The position numbers and the translations under genes were made by a program. The notes under the pieces are model-generated. The model did no database searches. It saw only the letters and a list, made by a program, of their open reading frames with translations, and was not told the origin of the DNA. Positions 59,501 through 63,990 of a DNA stretch of 64,000 bases are shown in pieces. Numbering within the stretch: the first letter of the stretch is position 1; every line of letters starts with the position of its first letter. Source of the stretch: Hydractinia symbiolongicarpus (Eukaryota; Cnidaria; Hydrozoa; Anthoathecata; Hydractiniidae). Where the stretch lies: the NCBI RefSeq assembly GCF_029227915.1, contig NC_079876.1, positions 22,322,001 to 22,386,000 of the forward strand, given 5' to 3'.

Positions 59501-62178
59501 AAAATAACGAATAAGCAAAACGAAAAGACGTGCAGTTTTTGTACAGAGGTTCACGAAGCACTAAAAATAATGAGTGAGCAGAAAAAAATGAAGCAAATTC
59601 TTTACTTATGTGTGACGTTTTGTAAATGTTTGTACTTGCCTTGTGTTATGATTATTTCTGATTACTCTCCTTTTTGGGATTATATGTTGTTGATAAGCCA
59701 CATCAAAAGGGACTTGCAAGAAGATTTAGCTGTGAAAAATATCGAGCTTAGATCTCAAGGACTTGACTCCTACAACTTTACAACATCAACGCCAGTGAAG
59801 AAAGGCTTCCACCTCCACAACATCAGCCACAAGAACAACCACAACCACCACAGCTACAACCACCACAGCCACAACATCACCCACAACAGCCACCAACATC
59901 ACAAGAACAACAGTCACAGGAACAACAGCAACCATCACATGAAAAACGGTCACACGAACAACAACAACAACAGCCAGAACTTGAAGAATTCCAGCCAGAT
60001 ATACCCAATTATAATGATAATAACAACAATCATAATAAGCCTGTCAACCCTTTTGCGCTGGACTTTACCTTCATTAACCAATCAGAAACCTTATTTGTTT
60101 TACATGTTTGCAGGCCTCCTCAGAAATGGCGTGCAATCACACGCGCACATGCCCACACACGCCATGTTGAATGTTCCTGTGCAATATTCGCACGCCAAAA
60201 AAAACGCTAAACACCTTAGGCGTGCGCTAATCGCACACCAAAATAAATAATATTCTGTTCAATGAAGGCGTAGGGGAATAATGTACAGTGCCGATCGTGA
60301 GTAAAGCTCATCTTTGAGAGTACAAGTACAAATAAATGCGAGTAAAATATTTCAGAGTGAAAGTACAATGCGAGTGTGAGTAAAATAAATAGAGGAATCT
60401 TTTTAATAACGTGAGTACGCAATAATTAAACTTGCAAGTAAATCTTTAAAAAAATATATCATGCTATTATATATGTCATGTTATTGGCGAGTTATATTAA
60501 AAAAAACATAAGACATTAATTTTAATCCACCGACCATTTATTAATATTTTTTAATTTAGTTGCTCTTTTTAAATTAAAAAAATTTAAAAAAAAAATTTTA
60601 AAGTTCAACTTTTCCGTCTCTTACTTCTTTAAATGCTTTCACTACTTTCGTTACATGAAATCACTTCCAGCATGTTCTTTCCCAAGCACAGAGCCAGCAT
60701 GATATCTAATTATAGTTATGGTGATCAATTGCCACATGCAGACTTTGCTTTTTGAATATTTTTCAACAAACATTGCTTTATAACTCAGACAAAAATCTGT
60801 ATAATTTTAAAATATCGCCGTAGAAACAGGACGTCACAAAGCTTGTTACCTTTTTTTGGGGGGGGATGTTTTAAGATCGAAGCAACAATAATAACGTGAG
60901 GGAATTTTTTTTTAAAAAAAAACAGTTTAATGTTTAATGATATATTTTTTTTGAAAAATCTATTCCTAAAAAAGTAGTTACAAAAAAATTATTAACTGAA
61001 AGTTTTATGACTGTAACATGCATGTTTTATGTTTCTTCGTTCTGTTGCTACGTCGTATAATTTTTTTTTTCAAAAATAATGAATAATGAACGCATCACAC
61101 ATTTTAGTTTCGTTGCAACAAATTACCTGCTTTTCAAAGCATGGCAAAATTAGTGTTGCTGTATGTGAGTACTATGATTACTTGAGAGAAAAAATGGAAC
61201 AAAAATGAGCACACGCCATCACACGCCATTGAAAATTATGCTGCGCGAACATCGCACGCCTCAAACTGATTGAAAAGTATCATAACATGCAAAGCTCGTA
61301 CGCCAGCATTTTTCTTCCTGACAAGGCCTGTGTTTGCCCAACCTGGGGTTTCATTTTGGCCAGAGCTTTTACAAGTTCATCAGGACAACCACGAGGCAAT
61401 GAGGGCGGATTGGTTTTACATTGCACACCTTATCTTTTCCCAATCTTTTTCCCATTTTCTTTTAATCACTTAGCTAAACCTTAACGTTTCACCCCTTTAT
61501 ATTTCTCACATTCTCTAGCTAAATGTGTGGGAGTTTATGGTTCTTATTAATTGCTCCACAGGAATTTCAGTGGCGGGTAACACTTTACGTGTGGCTTACC
61601 TCAGCGTGTGACGCGGGGTCCACTGGCTAGTTCTATAGAAATTGCACTGAAAGTATTCTCAACATCGTCACACACAGGGTATTGTTATTTAAATTTCCTG
61701 CGATGCAATTATTTTCTCTAAAAAGCAATGGTCTATTATGAAAGTAACTATTTATGCAAGTTGAGCATTCCATAAAGCTTACAATCGGACTGTACTGTAA
61801 GCGATCCAGCCTAGGGATTTAGACCAGAATATTCCATTGTCTCTTTACTAACATCCCCTCTCTGTCAACCAAAATTAATGTTGCTCTTATATTCTAAACG
61901 AACACAAGTGCAGAAATACAAGATATATACCTTCTCATTGGTCTCGGTTTCACACTGCTGAAGGCTTTTTCTTACATATATGTCCTGATTTTTCTTAACT
62001 GCTTCAGCTGCAACTAATTTATTTTTTAACTCCTCGTGTAAGCAACTAAAAACATTTAAATAAATAAAATAACATTTCATAAAATGTTTTGCATTACAAT
62101 TTTCAGAAAGTTCATTTACTGATATCCTTATTAACTTACCTGATTTTTGGGATTGTGGTATCATTCATTATTTTTAGT
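23501..62178 (-). CDS. HAUS3: HAUS3, augmin complex subunit 3 (13 internal exons)
   Basis: Structural subunit of the eight-protein augmin (HAUS) complex that binds spindle microtubules and recruits gamma-tubulin ring complexes for branching nucleation. Exons on the minus strand: 62178-62140, 62045-61931, 47832-47751, 46838-46732, 42495-42411, 42109-42052, 32019-31882, 31057-30874, 30169-30017, 25960-25864, 24459-24321, 23849-23786, 23593-23501. All junctions are GT-AG and all phases agree, giving 1354 bases (~451 codons) without a stop. Diagnostic stretches: 'ALTEYTRKQFFEG', 'LKGNYDLKIARQDYF', 'LYEIELKEHRNSYHLI', 'NLSDPIL', 'DSLETCLKDTSKLLSGKK'. The product is nearly all coiled coil, as in the vertebrate protein (~600 aa). 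About 100 N-terminal and 45 C-terminal residues are unplaced. Introns of up to 14 kb are loaded with transposons. Confidence 0.92.
23786..23849 (-). CDS. HAUS3: HAUS3 exon l
   Basis: Acceptor ATTTAG; ETCLKDTSKLLSGKKSFSNE and His, phase 0, donor GTTAGT. Matches the D-x-L-Y-x-G-G-N-Q-L-L block. Confidence 0.85.
24321..24459 (-). CDS. HAUS3: HAUS3 exon k
   Basis: Acceptor TTTCAG; AEDREELYKTYDAMLNEAAK and on to MILDS, two bases of Leu; donor GTATGT. Confidence 0.88.
25172..25484 (+). mobile_element. tRNA-derived SINE (copy 1)
   Basis: Head with pol III boxes: A box TAGCCTTGTGG (25180-25190) and B box GGTTCAAATCC (25223-25233), 33 bases apart as in a tRNA gene. Then an unrelated body ('agcataagaataggattgat', 'cttaggtggttgtctaattg') and a 3' tail of AATAAT repeats (25462-25484). 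The head does not fold into a full cloverleaf with a matched acceptor stem and is followed by a conserved body, so it is a SINE. It sits in HAUS3 intron j-k. A second copy is at 58858-59048. Confidence 0.85.
25864..25960 (-). CDS. HAUS3: HAUS3 exon j
   Basis: Acceptor CATGAG; KNLSDPILAVANENKETITS, then KDHFVNKLYDSI plus one base; donor GTAAGG. Matches the L-T-D-P-S...RLYQVLEG block. Confidence 0.88.
26640..26965 (-). repeat. TAGC-rich dispersed repeat, copy 2 (inverted)
   Basis: Reverse complement of much of 21050-21345: 'tataaatcttaaacaaa' at 26658 onward, then 'ttatttattcctgtttttta' and TAGCTAGC patches. The two copies flank the last HAUS3 exons. Confidence 0.55.
27551..27694. repeat. Inverted and direct copies of an ATTGCGGAATTAAAGAT motif
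   Basis: Direct copies at about 27551-27570 and 27598-27617 and an inverted copy at 27671-27690 (AAGATCTTTAATTCCGCAAT). Probable remnant of a TIR element. The rest of 26966-28270 shows no gene; it is HAUS3 intron i-j. Confidence 0.55.
28277..29739 (-). pseudogene. THAP-domain plus DDE-4 transposase relic
   Basis: Minus-strand relic in HAUS3 intron i-j. It starts MSEGSSKKKHDKSQGSN at 29739 and shows a THAP-like C-terminal half ('SHSVLCKIHFPKSDI', 'TPGGTRRRLRHGS', about 29560-29440), a helix-turn-helix piece ('VSEGTVTNTIQT', about 28900) and a catalytic core: 'LGCIIDCVEFKIAMPSS' with the first Asp, 'YSEYKSHTTVKVLVGI', 'AGDAIMADEGL' with the second Asp, and 'ITSERIYVERMIQRLK' with the Glu, ending near 28277. 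This order is that of THAP/ISL2EU (DDE_Tnp_4) transposases. Several stops and frameshifts mean it is inactive; the core 28864-28490 is still open for 124 codons. Confidence 0.78.
30017..30169 (-). CDS. HAUS3: HAUS3 exon i
   Basis: Acceptor TTTAAG; VINQLLLQFSRNYLLTMLYE, then IELKEHRNSYHLI and on to EFIQKRI. Exactly 51 codons, phase 0 on both sides, donor GTATCC. Confidence 0.93.
30646..30684 (+). mobile_element. 5'-truncated tail of the RTE-like element
   Basis: 'cgggcgttaagccaagaatg' followed by ATGATG-type repeats is the same as the 3' end at 38103-38133 and 51250-51272. Only the last ~40 bases are present. Confidence 0.65.
30874..31057 (-). CDS. HAUS3: HAUS3 exon h
   Basis: Acceptor GTTTAG; NKALKLSEETVRSKKKLVQT, then 'ELFPLLNELQQLQ' and 'LKGNYDLKIARQDYFLSKQN'. 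This is the most diagnostic HAUS3 block (KGDFDLQIAKQDY in vertebrates). Donor GTAAGT, phase 0. Confidence 0.95.
31882..32019 (-). CDS. HAUS3: HAUS3 exon g
   Basis: Acceptor TTATAG; YIKASEKRLNVEISYESMKH and on to ISDDYL, ending GA before donor GTACAG. Preceded by a ~10-kb intron that holds the RTE-like element, a MITE and a P2RX7-like relic. Confidence 0.9.
32125..32162 (+). repeat. C11 followed by A27 tract
   Basis: Homopolymer C run directly joined to a long A run, ~105 bp upstream of HAUS3 exon g. Such tracts are also prone to assembly error. Confidence 0.9.
32163..32872. other. HAUS3 intron sequence without a feature
   Basis: A/T-rich with T runs; no exon, repeat end or coding resemblance seen. 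Confidence 0.5.
32873..33250 (-). mobile_element. Helitron-like family B, inverted copy
   Basis: Shared terminus in reverse at 32873-32909, then the family B body reversed ('gaacttgaaactctgatcag', 'tgctgatgtcagcaagga', 'tagagcttgaaacgctgat'). CTAG is again followed by T on the element strand. Confidence 0.6.
33730..34360 (+). pseudogene. P2RX7-like cysteine-rich domain, three exons, decayed (copy 2)
   Basis: Three plausible exons: 33730-33934 ('FELERPNNKTQIPSYNDD', then 'DWGLCEKCERMPSAVECLCC' and NEVDTIKY), 34016-34134 ('KKCITDHKDIKAVVILKNSV') and 34193 onward ('SYRYTAYHQFCWFVHNHLGK', then GYTGFKEG after a frameshift). Phases agree across both GT-AG introns. Order and motifs match the zinc-binding domain found at the P2X7 receptor C-terminus and, in many invertebrates, in free-standing multigene families. 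One in-frame stop in each of the first two exons and a frameshift in the third argue for a pseudogene. It lies antisense in HAUS3 intron f-g. Confidence 0.6.
34517..34539. repeat. Near-perfect 23-nt palindrome
   Basis: AATAAACGCC-CGGGGCGTTTATT is self-complementary apart from the centre. It resembles the MITE-like motifs at 11996-12310. 34400-35395 otherwise shows nothing recognisable. Confidence 0.6.
36538..37204 (+). pseudogene. Reverse transcriptase of the RTE-like element
   Basis: Two open pieces (36538-36783 and 36950-37204) with an in-frame TAA and one shift between them. The motif-A Asp (FVDLEKAFD) and YADD box are intact, but the frame is not. Confidence 0.75.
37289..37452 (+). pseudogene. 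PHD-type zinc finger between RT and C-terminal region
   Basis: Reads CGVC, FCQTC, HWVHKKC and CKRC, i.e. C-x2-C, C-x2-C, H-x2-C, C-x2-C, directly after the RT segment and before the C-terminal region of the element. The finger itself is undamaged although the frame around it is broken. Confidence 0.7.
38147..38792. mobile_element. Harbinger-like MITE with ~35-bp inverted ends
   Basis: Left end AGGCGGTGATACACGGTCCG, continuing to AATTCGAT; the right end is its inverse (38758-38792, ending GCCTCCT). TTA borders both sides (38144-38146, 38793-38795), the target size used by PIF/Harbinger elements. A second copy of the right end lies inside (38673-38708), so the element is partly duplicated. The frame 38152-38394 starts within the TIR and is not a gene. 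Confidence 0.65.
39365..39510 (-). repeat. Helitron-like family B fragment
   Basis: Contains 'aaaaatccatctgtttgacg', 'gctgatgccagcaaagtg' and 'cttaaaacgctgatcaagaa', parts of the family B body reversed; terminus degraded. Confidence 0.45.
40085..40275 (-). repeat. Helitron-like family B fragment
   Basis: 'acttttgcaacacggttgca', 'ggtttaaaggttttttgatg' with TGACGTCA at 40209, and 'gattcggggacctg' correspond to 1560-1640 reversed. 38793-40084 and 40276-41214 show no gene. Confidence 0.45.
41215..41413. repeat. Possible Tigger/pogo-like remnant
   Basis: Begins TA-CAGTATACTGTCATTAAGTG, reminiscent of pogo-type inverted ends (CAGT...AAGNGGGAC) next to a TA dinucleotide, and repeats 'taagtgggac/taagtgagac' three times. 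The opposite end was not found. 41414-42051 is featureless intron. Confidence 0.3.
42052..42109 (-). CDS. HAUS3: HAUS3 exon f
   Basis: Acceptor TTTCAG; ESEEIRLQDHQELQRLQL and two bases of Leu; donor GTATG. Short coiled-coil exon that restores the frame to the next exon. Confidence 0.88.
42411..42495 (-). CDS. HAUS3: HAUS3 exon e
   Basis: Acceptor TGTAG, phase 0: GIADFAGARDQSRYEILDVS, then KPESLLIK; one base of Gly, donor GTGTG. Corresponds to the G-I-x-E...LLDI block. Confidence 0.9.
42496..43299. other. HAUS3 intron d-e, TAGC-rich part
   Basis: 42680-42735 is TA-rich with facing 'atatgcc/ggcatat' motifs, and 43020-43190 holds five TAGCTAGC patches like those at 2541 and 21130. No exon seen. 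Confidence 0.5.
43300..45531 (+). mobile_element. Helitron-like family A, diverged copy
   Basis: A run of diverged family A units ('acattttgtgtaact', 'ggttgcatgcaata', 'caccttgcaagcca', 'gtggggaaagagtg') ending in a variant terminus at 45504-45531: GTGGA-TTC-TTCCAC hairpin, 9 bases, then CTAG and T. No coding capacity. Confidence 0.5.
45588..46676. mobile_element. DNA transposon/MITE flanked by TTAA, 21-bp inverted ends
   Basis: Left end GGATACGGTAACCCCCTTCA and right end inverse (46656-46676), with TTAA on both sides (45584-45587, 46677-46680). TTAA targets point to piggyBac-type transposition; a TTA/Harbinger reading is also possible. Inside, CGAACACTCCC (about 46183) and GGGAGTGTTCG (about 46471) form a second inverted pair. 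The minus-strand 99-codon frame (46354-46055) has no transposase motif. Confidence 0.7.
46732..46838 (-). CDS. HAUS3: HAUS3 exon d
   Basis: Acceptor TTTCAG; EEVFFFYQQPTDEFFLKEET, then ALTEYTRKQFFE. It matches the conserved L-x-LYTKKQFF block of HAUS3. Only ~55 bp separate it from the TTAA-flanked element at 45588-46676. Confidence 0.93.
46839..47750. other. HAUS3 intron c-d
   Basis: A/T-rich; no repeat end or coding resemblance recognised. Confidence 0.5.
47751..47832 (-). CDS. HAUS3: HAUS3 exon c
   Basis: Acceptor TTCAG; VQQSLHELHKSIDRVTKLYR and SNSVLPK, ending one base into a Gly codon; donor GTATTT. Lies 140 bp from a copia LTR. Confidence 0.88.
47972..48219 (+). mobile_element. Ty1/copia 5' LTR
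   Basis: 248 bp bounded by TGTTAAAA and TTTTTAACA, i.e. TG...CA with 8-bp inverted ends, directly followed by a primer-binding site and a gag-like frame. It contains a perfect 13-bp inverted repeat near its 3' end. Confidence 0.7.
48153..48186. repeat. Perfect 13-bp inverted repeat, 8-nt loop
   Basis: AATCCTTGTAACT / AGTTACAAGGATT around TAAGTTAG. In the LTR it could form an RNA stem near the start of the transcript. Confidence 0.85.
48221..48232 (+). promoter_or_regulatory. Copia-type primer-binding site
   Basis: TGGTAACAGAGG one base after the LTR. It resembles TGGTATCAGAGC, the site used by copia elements for initiator-Met tRNA priming. Confidence 0.65.
48300..48690 (+). pseudogene. Copia gag (UBN2-like) remnant
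   Basis: 'MCYKNWKKEVQMCIYIILTL', then TGQAREAILEMELEVL, GVKKVVKKLDSLYLKK, and after a frameshift 'TINDYIIEIE' and 'SESHKQLIKATLTELKYS'. These are the usual order of copia gag motifs. Downstream to 49150 only debris is visible and there is no 3' LTR, so most of the element has been lost. Confidence 0.65.
48691..49658. other. Debris between the copia gag and hAT relics
   Basis: 48830-49050 has a coiled-coil-like fragment in the plus strand ('DVLSRIDFADDKINTL', 'KELESSKETLQKKQLQ') with stops; origin unknown. 49150-49658 shows nothing. Confidence 0.3.
49659..50353 (+). pseudogene. hAT transposase C-terminal relic (first)
   Basis: Two frames joined by a single in-frame TGA (50042): 'TGETVSLKELLEAKFADFQE', 'MIWFDCRRWP', 'FPNLCMLVELVL', then 'LSASNSTVEEAFSLLTLLLS', DRRLSMSHVTMENL and 'LNNKIWTEKEREEI'. 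This is the hAT C-terminal dimerisation region of the kind seen in ZNF862/KIAA1586-like proteins. The N-terminal domains are absent. Otherwise well preserved, so the loss is fairly recent. It lies in HAUS3 intron b-c, antisense. Confidence 0.75.
50336..50367. repeat. Perfect 10-bp inverted repeat, 12-nt loop
   Basis: ATCGCTCACG / CGTGAGCGAT spanning the stop of the preceding hAT relic. May be subterminal structure of that element. Confidence 0.8.
50996..51272 (+). mobile_element. RTE-like element, internally deleted copy
   Basis: The first part equals 36990-37090 ('gtcaggattaacgattcac', 'gtacatcagggctctgtact'), then it jumps to the equivalent of 37970-38125 ('gacttggcaggaggttataa') and ends in 'gttaagccaagaatgatga'. 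About 880 bp of the parent are missing between the two parts. Confidence 0.8.
51497..51961 (+). pseudogene. hAT transposase N-terminal part (second relic, split by copia)
   Basis: 'MGRLKTTGRSHNKKSSTYAS' opens a basic, Ser/Thr-rich leader; after one stop and a shift comes 'SVDLSTESNG' and 'WENEYPFAYYSAKDKGWLCK' with NCTEY, the start of a TTF-type zinc finger. The protein resumes beyond the copia insertion at 56690. Initiator ATG at 51497 fits the family layout. Confidence 0.7.
51962..52176 (-). repeat. Copia 3' LTR
   Basis: From TGTTAAACTC (plus strand) to about the end of the homology at 52170. A purine-rich tract (AGAAAATAGAGGGAGA on the element strand, about 52180-52195) precedes it, fitting a polypurine primer. 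Confidence 0.75.
52470..53165 (-). pseudogene. Copia RNase H domain
   Basis: 'CGQLNWVSSQSRPDISFDV', 'LILYANASFGN', 'RSTLAAETLPLVNG', 'CYTDNKSLYEAAYSTKAL', and after a shift 'PTKHQLADVLTKQGA'. The first catalytic Asp (normally YADASFGN) is Asn here, so even a repaired frame would lack a metal ligand. Confidence 0.82.
53186..54169 (-). pseudogene. Copia reverse transcriptase
   Basis: 327 open codons: 'STRWVITTKNIEGNKIVKAR', 'ECHTLDVKTAFLQGNPID' with the catalytic Asp, 'LWKLNKVVYGLADAG', 'LIVIHVDDFLWGG' (the copia VDD box). Ends at a stop before the connection domain; preceded by a linker frame (54492-54157) rich in Thr/Glu. Confidence 0.88.
54743..55319 (-). pseudogene. Copia integrase core
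   Basis: 'CKVCLKYRKPRPRPIVDLPM', VALDLVQ (first Asp), one frameshift near 55110, 'RKFLADNGGEF' (second Asp) and 'SPWSNGLCEQHNGIIKEML' (Glu). The DDE triad is complete but the frame is split. Confidence 0.82.
55463..55968 (-). pseudogene. Copia protease region
   Basis: 'AVLDCGCTKTVCGKNWY' is the aspartic protease box with Cys in place of the usual Ser/Thr after Asp. One shift at ~55720, then 'IPLFLSQTSMRKADAVLDF' typical of the flap-side half. Confidence 0.72.
55972..56524 (-). pseudogene. Copia gag with CCHC knuckle
   Basis: 'AYETFEKFKRPEMSMNDYLI', one TGA stop (about 56444), 'MELPDRVLAYRVLQSANLTP', 'FKKIFGD', then the zinc knuckle CNICQSIYHWAVNC (C-x2-C-x4-H-x4-C). The N-terminal part is lost in the LTR-gag deletion. 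Confidence 0.8.
56526..56684 (-). repeat. Copia 5' LTR, 3'-truncated
   Basis: Matches 52018-52170 but lacks the counterpart of 51962-52017. The next bases already encode gag, so the LTR end, primer site and gag start are deleted. Confidence 0.8.
56690..58114 (+). pseudogene. hAT transposase, main part after the copia insertion
   Basis: Continues the finger ('GVGKHWRTKGVKLWIHPKRD'), then 'NLLTDETTDMAD' (RNase H-like core start), 'VEENFIGLVEIVG', an open stretch 57203-57622 ('RLHAAAFLDLSHERMELARR'), and the dimerisation tail 'FSLLIAPSSANVEGGFSALN', 'QQNRLTVTSIDRPMRLVIG', 'RYNKTGNRRIEL'. Several stops and shifts. Same gene as 51497-51961; the two halves share the AGTAT duplication. Confidence 0.8.
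58115..58767. other. hAT 3' flank and a small GC-rich patch
   Basis: 58586-58601 folds as GGGG-loop-CCCC, and CCTGGGCGAAA is repeated three times (58611-58643). No terminal inverted repeat for the hAT element was recognised. Confidence 0.5.
58611..58643 (+). repeat. Three 11-bp tandem units
   Basis: CCTGGGCGAAA x3 at 58611, 58622 and 58633. Confidence 0.9.
58768..58857 (-). mobile_element. Helitron-like terminus, inverted, with stem deletion
   Basis: ACTAGT is joined directly to CCACTTAGGC, losing the first half of the stem and the spacer; then 'aaaaataggttt' as at 13072. A fragment only. Confidence 0.5.
58858..59048 (-). mobile_element. tRNA-derived SINE (copy 2, truncated)
   Basis: Reverse complement of the body of 25172-25484, including 'agcataagaataggattgat' and 'gtgcttgcacg', and the B box GGTTCAAGTC. 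It starts just upstream of the B box, so the A-box half is missing; the 3' tail is also missing. Confidence 0.82.
59119..60241 (+). pseudogene. Unidentified decayed coding region, acidic/basic then Pro-Gln-rich
   Basis: After an acceptor-like TTTTTAG (59112-59118) a frame encodes 'YPQENPQLLVIEDEEEMDNS', one TAA, then a Lys-rich stretch and 'KISVLKEAITPVVNY'. A second frame after TTTTTAG (about 59447) has 'TNKQNEKTCSFCTEVHEALK'. Then a Pro/Gln-rich run ('QHQPQEQPQPPQLQPPQPQ') continues to 'NPFALDFTFINQSETLFVLH'. No family recognised. The His/Asn-rich reading of the same DNA in the neighbouring frame is likely spurious. It may be a repeat-encoded DNA-binding protein. Confidence 0.3.
60127..61264. 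repeat. Facing GGCGTGCG motifs around a ~1-kb interval
   Basis: TGGCGTGC at 60127, its inverse TTCGCACGCCA at 60187-60197, TTAGGCGTGCG at 60216-60226, inverse copies near 61211-61227 (CACACGCCAT twice) and CGCACGCCTCAA at 61253-61264. Looks like nested TIR ends of small MITEs. The interval has no gene. 60430-60620 is nearly pure A/T. Confidence 0.4.
61265..61930. other. HAUS3 intron b-c, exon-proximal end
   Basis: Short overlapping frames at 61270-61484 have no motif. No repeat end recognised. Confidence 0.4.
61931..62045 (-). CDS. HAUS3: HAUS3 exon b
   Basis: Encodes CLHEELKNKLVAAEAVKKNQ and on to CETETNEK, a charged coiled-coil segment. Phase 0 end, donor GTATAT. The following intron is ~14.1 kb. 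Confidence 0.85.
62140..62178 (-). CDS. HAUS3: HAUS3 exon a (first seen)
   Basis: Acceptor GGTTCTAG, then LKIMNDTTIPKI plus two bases of Ser; donor GTAAG. Its ATG (62168) could act as a start, but vertebrate HAUS3 has ~100 more residues upstream and an acceptor precedes it, so I treat it as internal. Confidence 0.65.
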
Positions 62179-62980
62179 CTAGAACCAACAAATATATTAG
62201 TTGTTAATTATGCATGATTACCAACAATGGGAATCTTTTTGTATAAAGAAAACAACAGAATATTTGTTTGTAATTTTGGTTGGGTCCATAGGCATGTTTA
62301 AGTACAGACTGTAATGTGCCTTCTTCATAATGTGTCAGTGATGTGCCTTCATCTTTTGAAGATGTAGCTACAATTGTCCAACCTCCCACCCCCTCCTTCC
62401 ACCTCCACCCAAGGTTATATTAATGAAGTAAAGACTAGATAAAATACACTCCACTATAATTATTATCTTAAAATGTTGGCGTAAAAATAAACAACATAAT
62501 ATTACAGATGGTCTGAAAAACAATGTACAGAAGATTCTTTTGAAGGTTAAACTTCACTTGGCAACATCTTAGAAATTAAGTTACATCCTACCCGTCCATG
62601 TATCATAGATGGGGTGGATCAATAGAACTAGAGTGATATAATTTTGTCAGCCAAGGTACATTTTTGCAAGAGGAGGTTCAATTTTGCTGGATGGCCAGCA
62701 CTTCATTAGTTCTTCAGATGTGCCTTAAGCTTACAGTTACCCACCCCCCACCCTTTTTTTGTCATCAACACATCTATGAATGGTAGATATGAGATACCAA
62801 CTCAATTTATCACCATGGTGCAATGGAATGCAGGCATTGTCAAATATTATGGACGTCTCCAATGCAACTAAAGACAACTGCATCAAAGCTGTTATGGGAG
62901 CGCGCAGCACAACACAGCAAAACAAATTTAATTAGTGGGTATGTTGGACCTCCTTCGTCAGTCATTTAGACAAGTAATGT
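62179..62980. other. Region upstream of HAUS3 exon a
   Basis: Expected to be intron if the N-terminal HAUS3 exons lie further right. No exon with HAUS3 N-terminal motifs was recognised up to 63350. Confidence 0.4.
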
Positions 62981-63355
62981 GTTAATACAAGTAATTGTGT
63001 TTACCATACTTGCTGTTCCAGTTGCGTACTTGGAAACAGACGCTCAGGACATGTCGATGCACCTGATGCTCAGGGCATCTCAATTCTCTCATACATCTGA
63101 CACTAAGAGTATGAAGGAAAACACCATAATTACCAAGTGCCTGAGGCTCAGGACATGTCGATGCGCCTGACCCTCAGAGCATCTCATCTGTCTCATGTGT
63201 CATTATTGATATGTTGCATACGCAGAGATTGAGACGTGTGTACTGGTCTCAAGCCACAGCCCAGCTAAATTTATTCTGTAAAGAAATACTATATATATAT
63301 ACTAATCGAGACCCCCAAGATAATCGAGGCAAGTCCTGGATATAATAACCCTTTC
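62981..63355 (-). mobile_element. Probable Ty3/gypsy 3' LTR
   Basis: On the minus strand, after the pol stop, a purine tract (GCAGGGAAAGGG, ending about 63345) is followed by TTATTATATCCAGGACTTGC, a TATATATA stretch and AATAAA. Two 104-bp-spaced repeats (from 63042 and 63146, both 'gctcaggacatgtcgatgc') lie inside. The LTR's outer end is not fixed. Confidence 0.45.
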
Positions 63356-63990
63356 CCTGCAAGTCAACATTGTCAATTCGCAACACCTTTCAAATGGTTC
63401 ACAAAATCCTTCAAATATGCTGGAGGCTTCACAGCTCTAAACAGTCTTTGTTTTAAGGGCAATTCCGTTGGTGGTCCAGAAGAACCCTTCCCTTCTGAAG
63501 TTACTACTGGAATCTCACTAGGCGAGTCCATGACTGGCTTATTAATAATCGTTTCACTGGGTGTTGCTTGATCTCCAACCGGCATGGTTATTGGTTCAGG
63601 GGTTGGTGTGACCATCGGTGTAACAGCGGATACTTCGGCGAGAATGGAAAATTGATCATCTTGATAAATTCCGTCAATTTCTGGTGGCTTGTTTTGTCGT
63701 AGCTCTCCCCTTACCAAGTGATCGATGTGGCATTTTATGTCGCGATTCTCAGTCTTCACCTCATACGAAAGGGGTCCGGTAACCTTTGTCACAACGGCGA
63801 GTAACCACTTCTGCCCTGATGCAAAATTGCGAACATGGACTCGATCCCCACATTGAAAGATTCTCTCAGATAATGACTCACAATCGGTCTTCACGTTTAG
63901 GCGATTACGAAGTTTTGGTCTCAGTAAATCAAGACAAGATTGGCAGGACTCCTACCAGTTGTAGTGGAGGAGTTATTCGGTATGTGAAGA
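63356..63990 (-). pseudogene. Ty3/gypsy integrase C-terminal region
   Basis: 'NNSSTTTGRSPANLV' (about 63985-63940), then after a deletion and frameshift 'LDLLRPKLRNRLNVKTDCES', 'CGDRVHVRNFASGQKWLLAV', 'VTGPLSYEVKTENRD' and 'HIDHLVRG', and a Pro/Thr-rich tail to a stop at 63373. This is the end of the integrase with its SH3-like module in animal gypsy elements. The rest should lie beyond the right edge. Confidence 0.78.

Noticed and set aside
59570-60250. 226-codon His/Asn-rich protein
   Set aside because: The run arises from CAA/CAC-type repeats; the neighbouring frame reads Pro/Gln-rich with a more ordinary continuation, so this frame is probably a shadow.
62166-62168. ATG as the HAUS3 start codon
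   Set aside because: An acceptor-like site precedes it, an open frame continues upstream to that site, and the protein would lack about 100 conserved N-terminal residues.
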